Origin: Alligator mississippiensis
Lineage: Eukaryota; Chordata; Crocodylia; Alligatoridae
DNA: 64,000 nt
Assembly: GCF_030867095.1 (NCBI RefSeq)
Contig: NC_081828.1
Location: forward strand, 2,185,001-2,249,000
Direction: 5' to 3'
A program made the translations under genes and the position numbers. This document shows, one piece after another, positions 63,655 through 64,000 of the stretch. The notes below the pieces were generated by a model. That model was not told where the DNA came from and searched no databases. It was given only the letters and a program-made list of their open reading frames with translations. The first letter of the stretch is position 1. Every line of letters begins with the position of its first letter.

Positions 63655-63902
63655 AAGAGACACGCGCGCTCTCTCTTGCCAGGGGATCACACTCACTCGC
63701 ACTCTCTTCCAGGGGATCTCACACGTGCGCATGCGTGCACACGCTCTCCCCCTTTCCCCTCCCACCAGGGAATTACGCACATATGAATACAATTACACAC
63801 GCTCTCTCTTCCAGGGGGTCACTCACACACACACACACACACGCACACACTCTCTCTTCCAGGGGGTCACACACACGCACATGCACACTCTTTTCCAAGG
63901 GA

Positions 63903-63940
<38 letters not shown>

Positions 63941-64000
63941 TTTCTGCCAGGGGATTTCACACATGCACACTCTCTCTCTCTTCCAGGGGGTCACACACAC
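63655..64000. repeat. CA-rich satellite with TCTCTCTTCCAGGGG units
   Basis: About seven irregular units of 35-75 bp, each joining a CACACA run to CTCTCTTCCAGGGGGTCAC. It continues past the window edge and lies in a ZSWIM5 intron. Confidence 0.9.

Noticed and set aside
63655-64000. CRISPR-like array of repeats and spacers
   Set aside because: Units vary in length and are CA microsatellite mixtures in a vertebrate intron.

Overview
The window is vertebrate nuclear DNA. It has large intron-bearing genes, CpG-rich 5' ends and dense CR1 LINE fragments whose 3' tails resemble crocodilian CR1. It also carries MIR-like remnants, palindromic MITE-like elements and many micro- and minisatellites. Gene order and repeats point to a sauropsid, most likely a crocodilian; the species cannot be read from the sequence. 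No LTR retrovirus-like element was recognised.

Four protein-coding genes are supported. Two are complete head-to-tail copies of the E3 ubiquitin ligase gene HECTD3, both on the minus strand. Copy B spans 8349-22397 and encodes 848 aa; copy A spans 31824-50342 and encodes 845 aa. I resolved all 21 exons of each by hand with GT-AG junctions, matching phases and no internal stops. Head-to-head with copy A is UROD (plus strand, 52376-57183, 10 exons, 369 aa), the fifth enzyme of heme synthesis after ALA synthase, preceded by a 10-residue upstream ORF. The last three coding exons of ZSWIM5 lie on the minus strand (60975-62908); the rest of that gene is beyond the right edge. HECTD3-UROD-ZSWIM5 is the conserved vertebrate order. 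EIF2B3, the expected left neighbour, is not visible in the first 8 kb, which hold CR1 fragments and non-coding sequence.

The main discovery is the HECTD3 duplication. Copy A resembles mammalian HECTD3 closely, including its HECT tail. Copy B keeps the catalytic cysteine but has a diverged DOC region, C-lobe and C-terminus. Exon 1 (321 bp) reads as identical DNA in both copies while its intron and 5' flanks differ. Exon 14 is about 97% identical, while most other exons are about 60-75% identical in protein. This looks like local gene conversion. No transposon insertion is shared between the two copies, so the duplication is old. Copy B's start codon lies about 145 bp from a 2.2-kb array of about 54 units of a 41-bp GC-rich minisatellite, absent from copy A.

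Layout: 1-8.2 kb repeats and non-coding; 8.3-22.4 kb HECTD3-B; 22.5-24.7 kb minisatellite; 24.8-31.7 kb CR1-rich intergenic DNA with a second minisatellite; 31.8-50.3 kb HECTD3-A, with MITE, CR1, Penelope-like and SINE insertions in introns 1 and 2; 50.3-52.4 kb divergent CpG-rich promoter region; 52.4-57.3 kb UROD; 57.3-59.5 kb intergenic; 59.5-64 kb 3' part of ZSWIM5, ending in CA-rich repeats.
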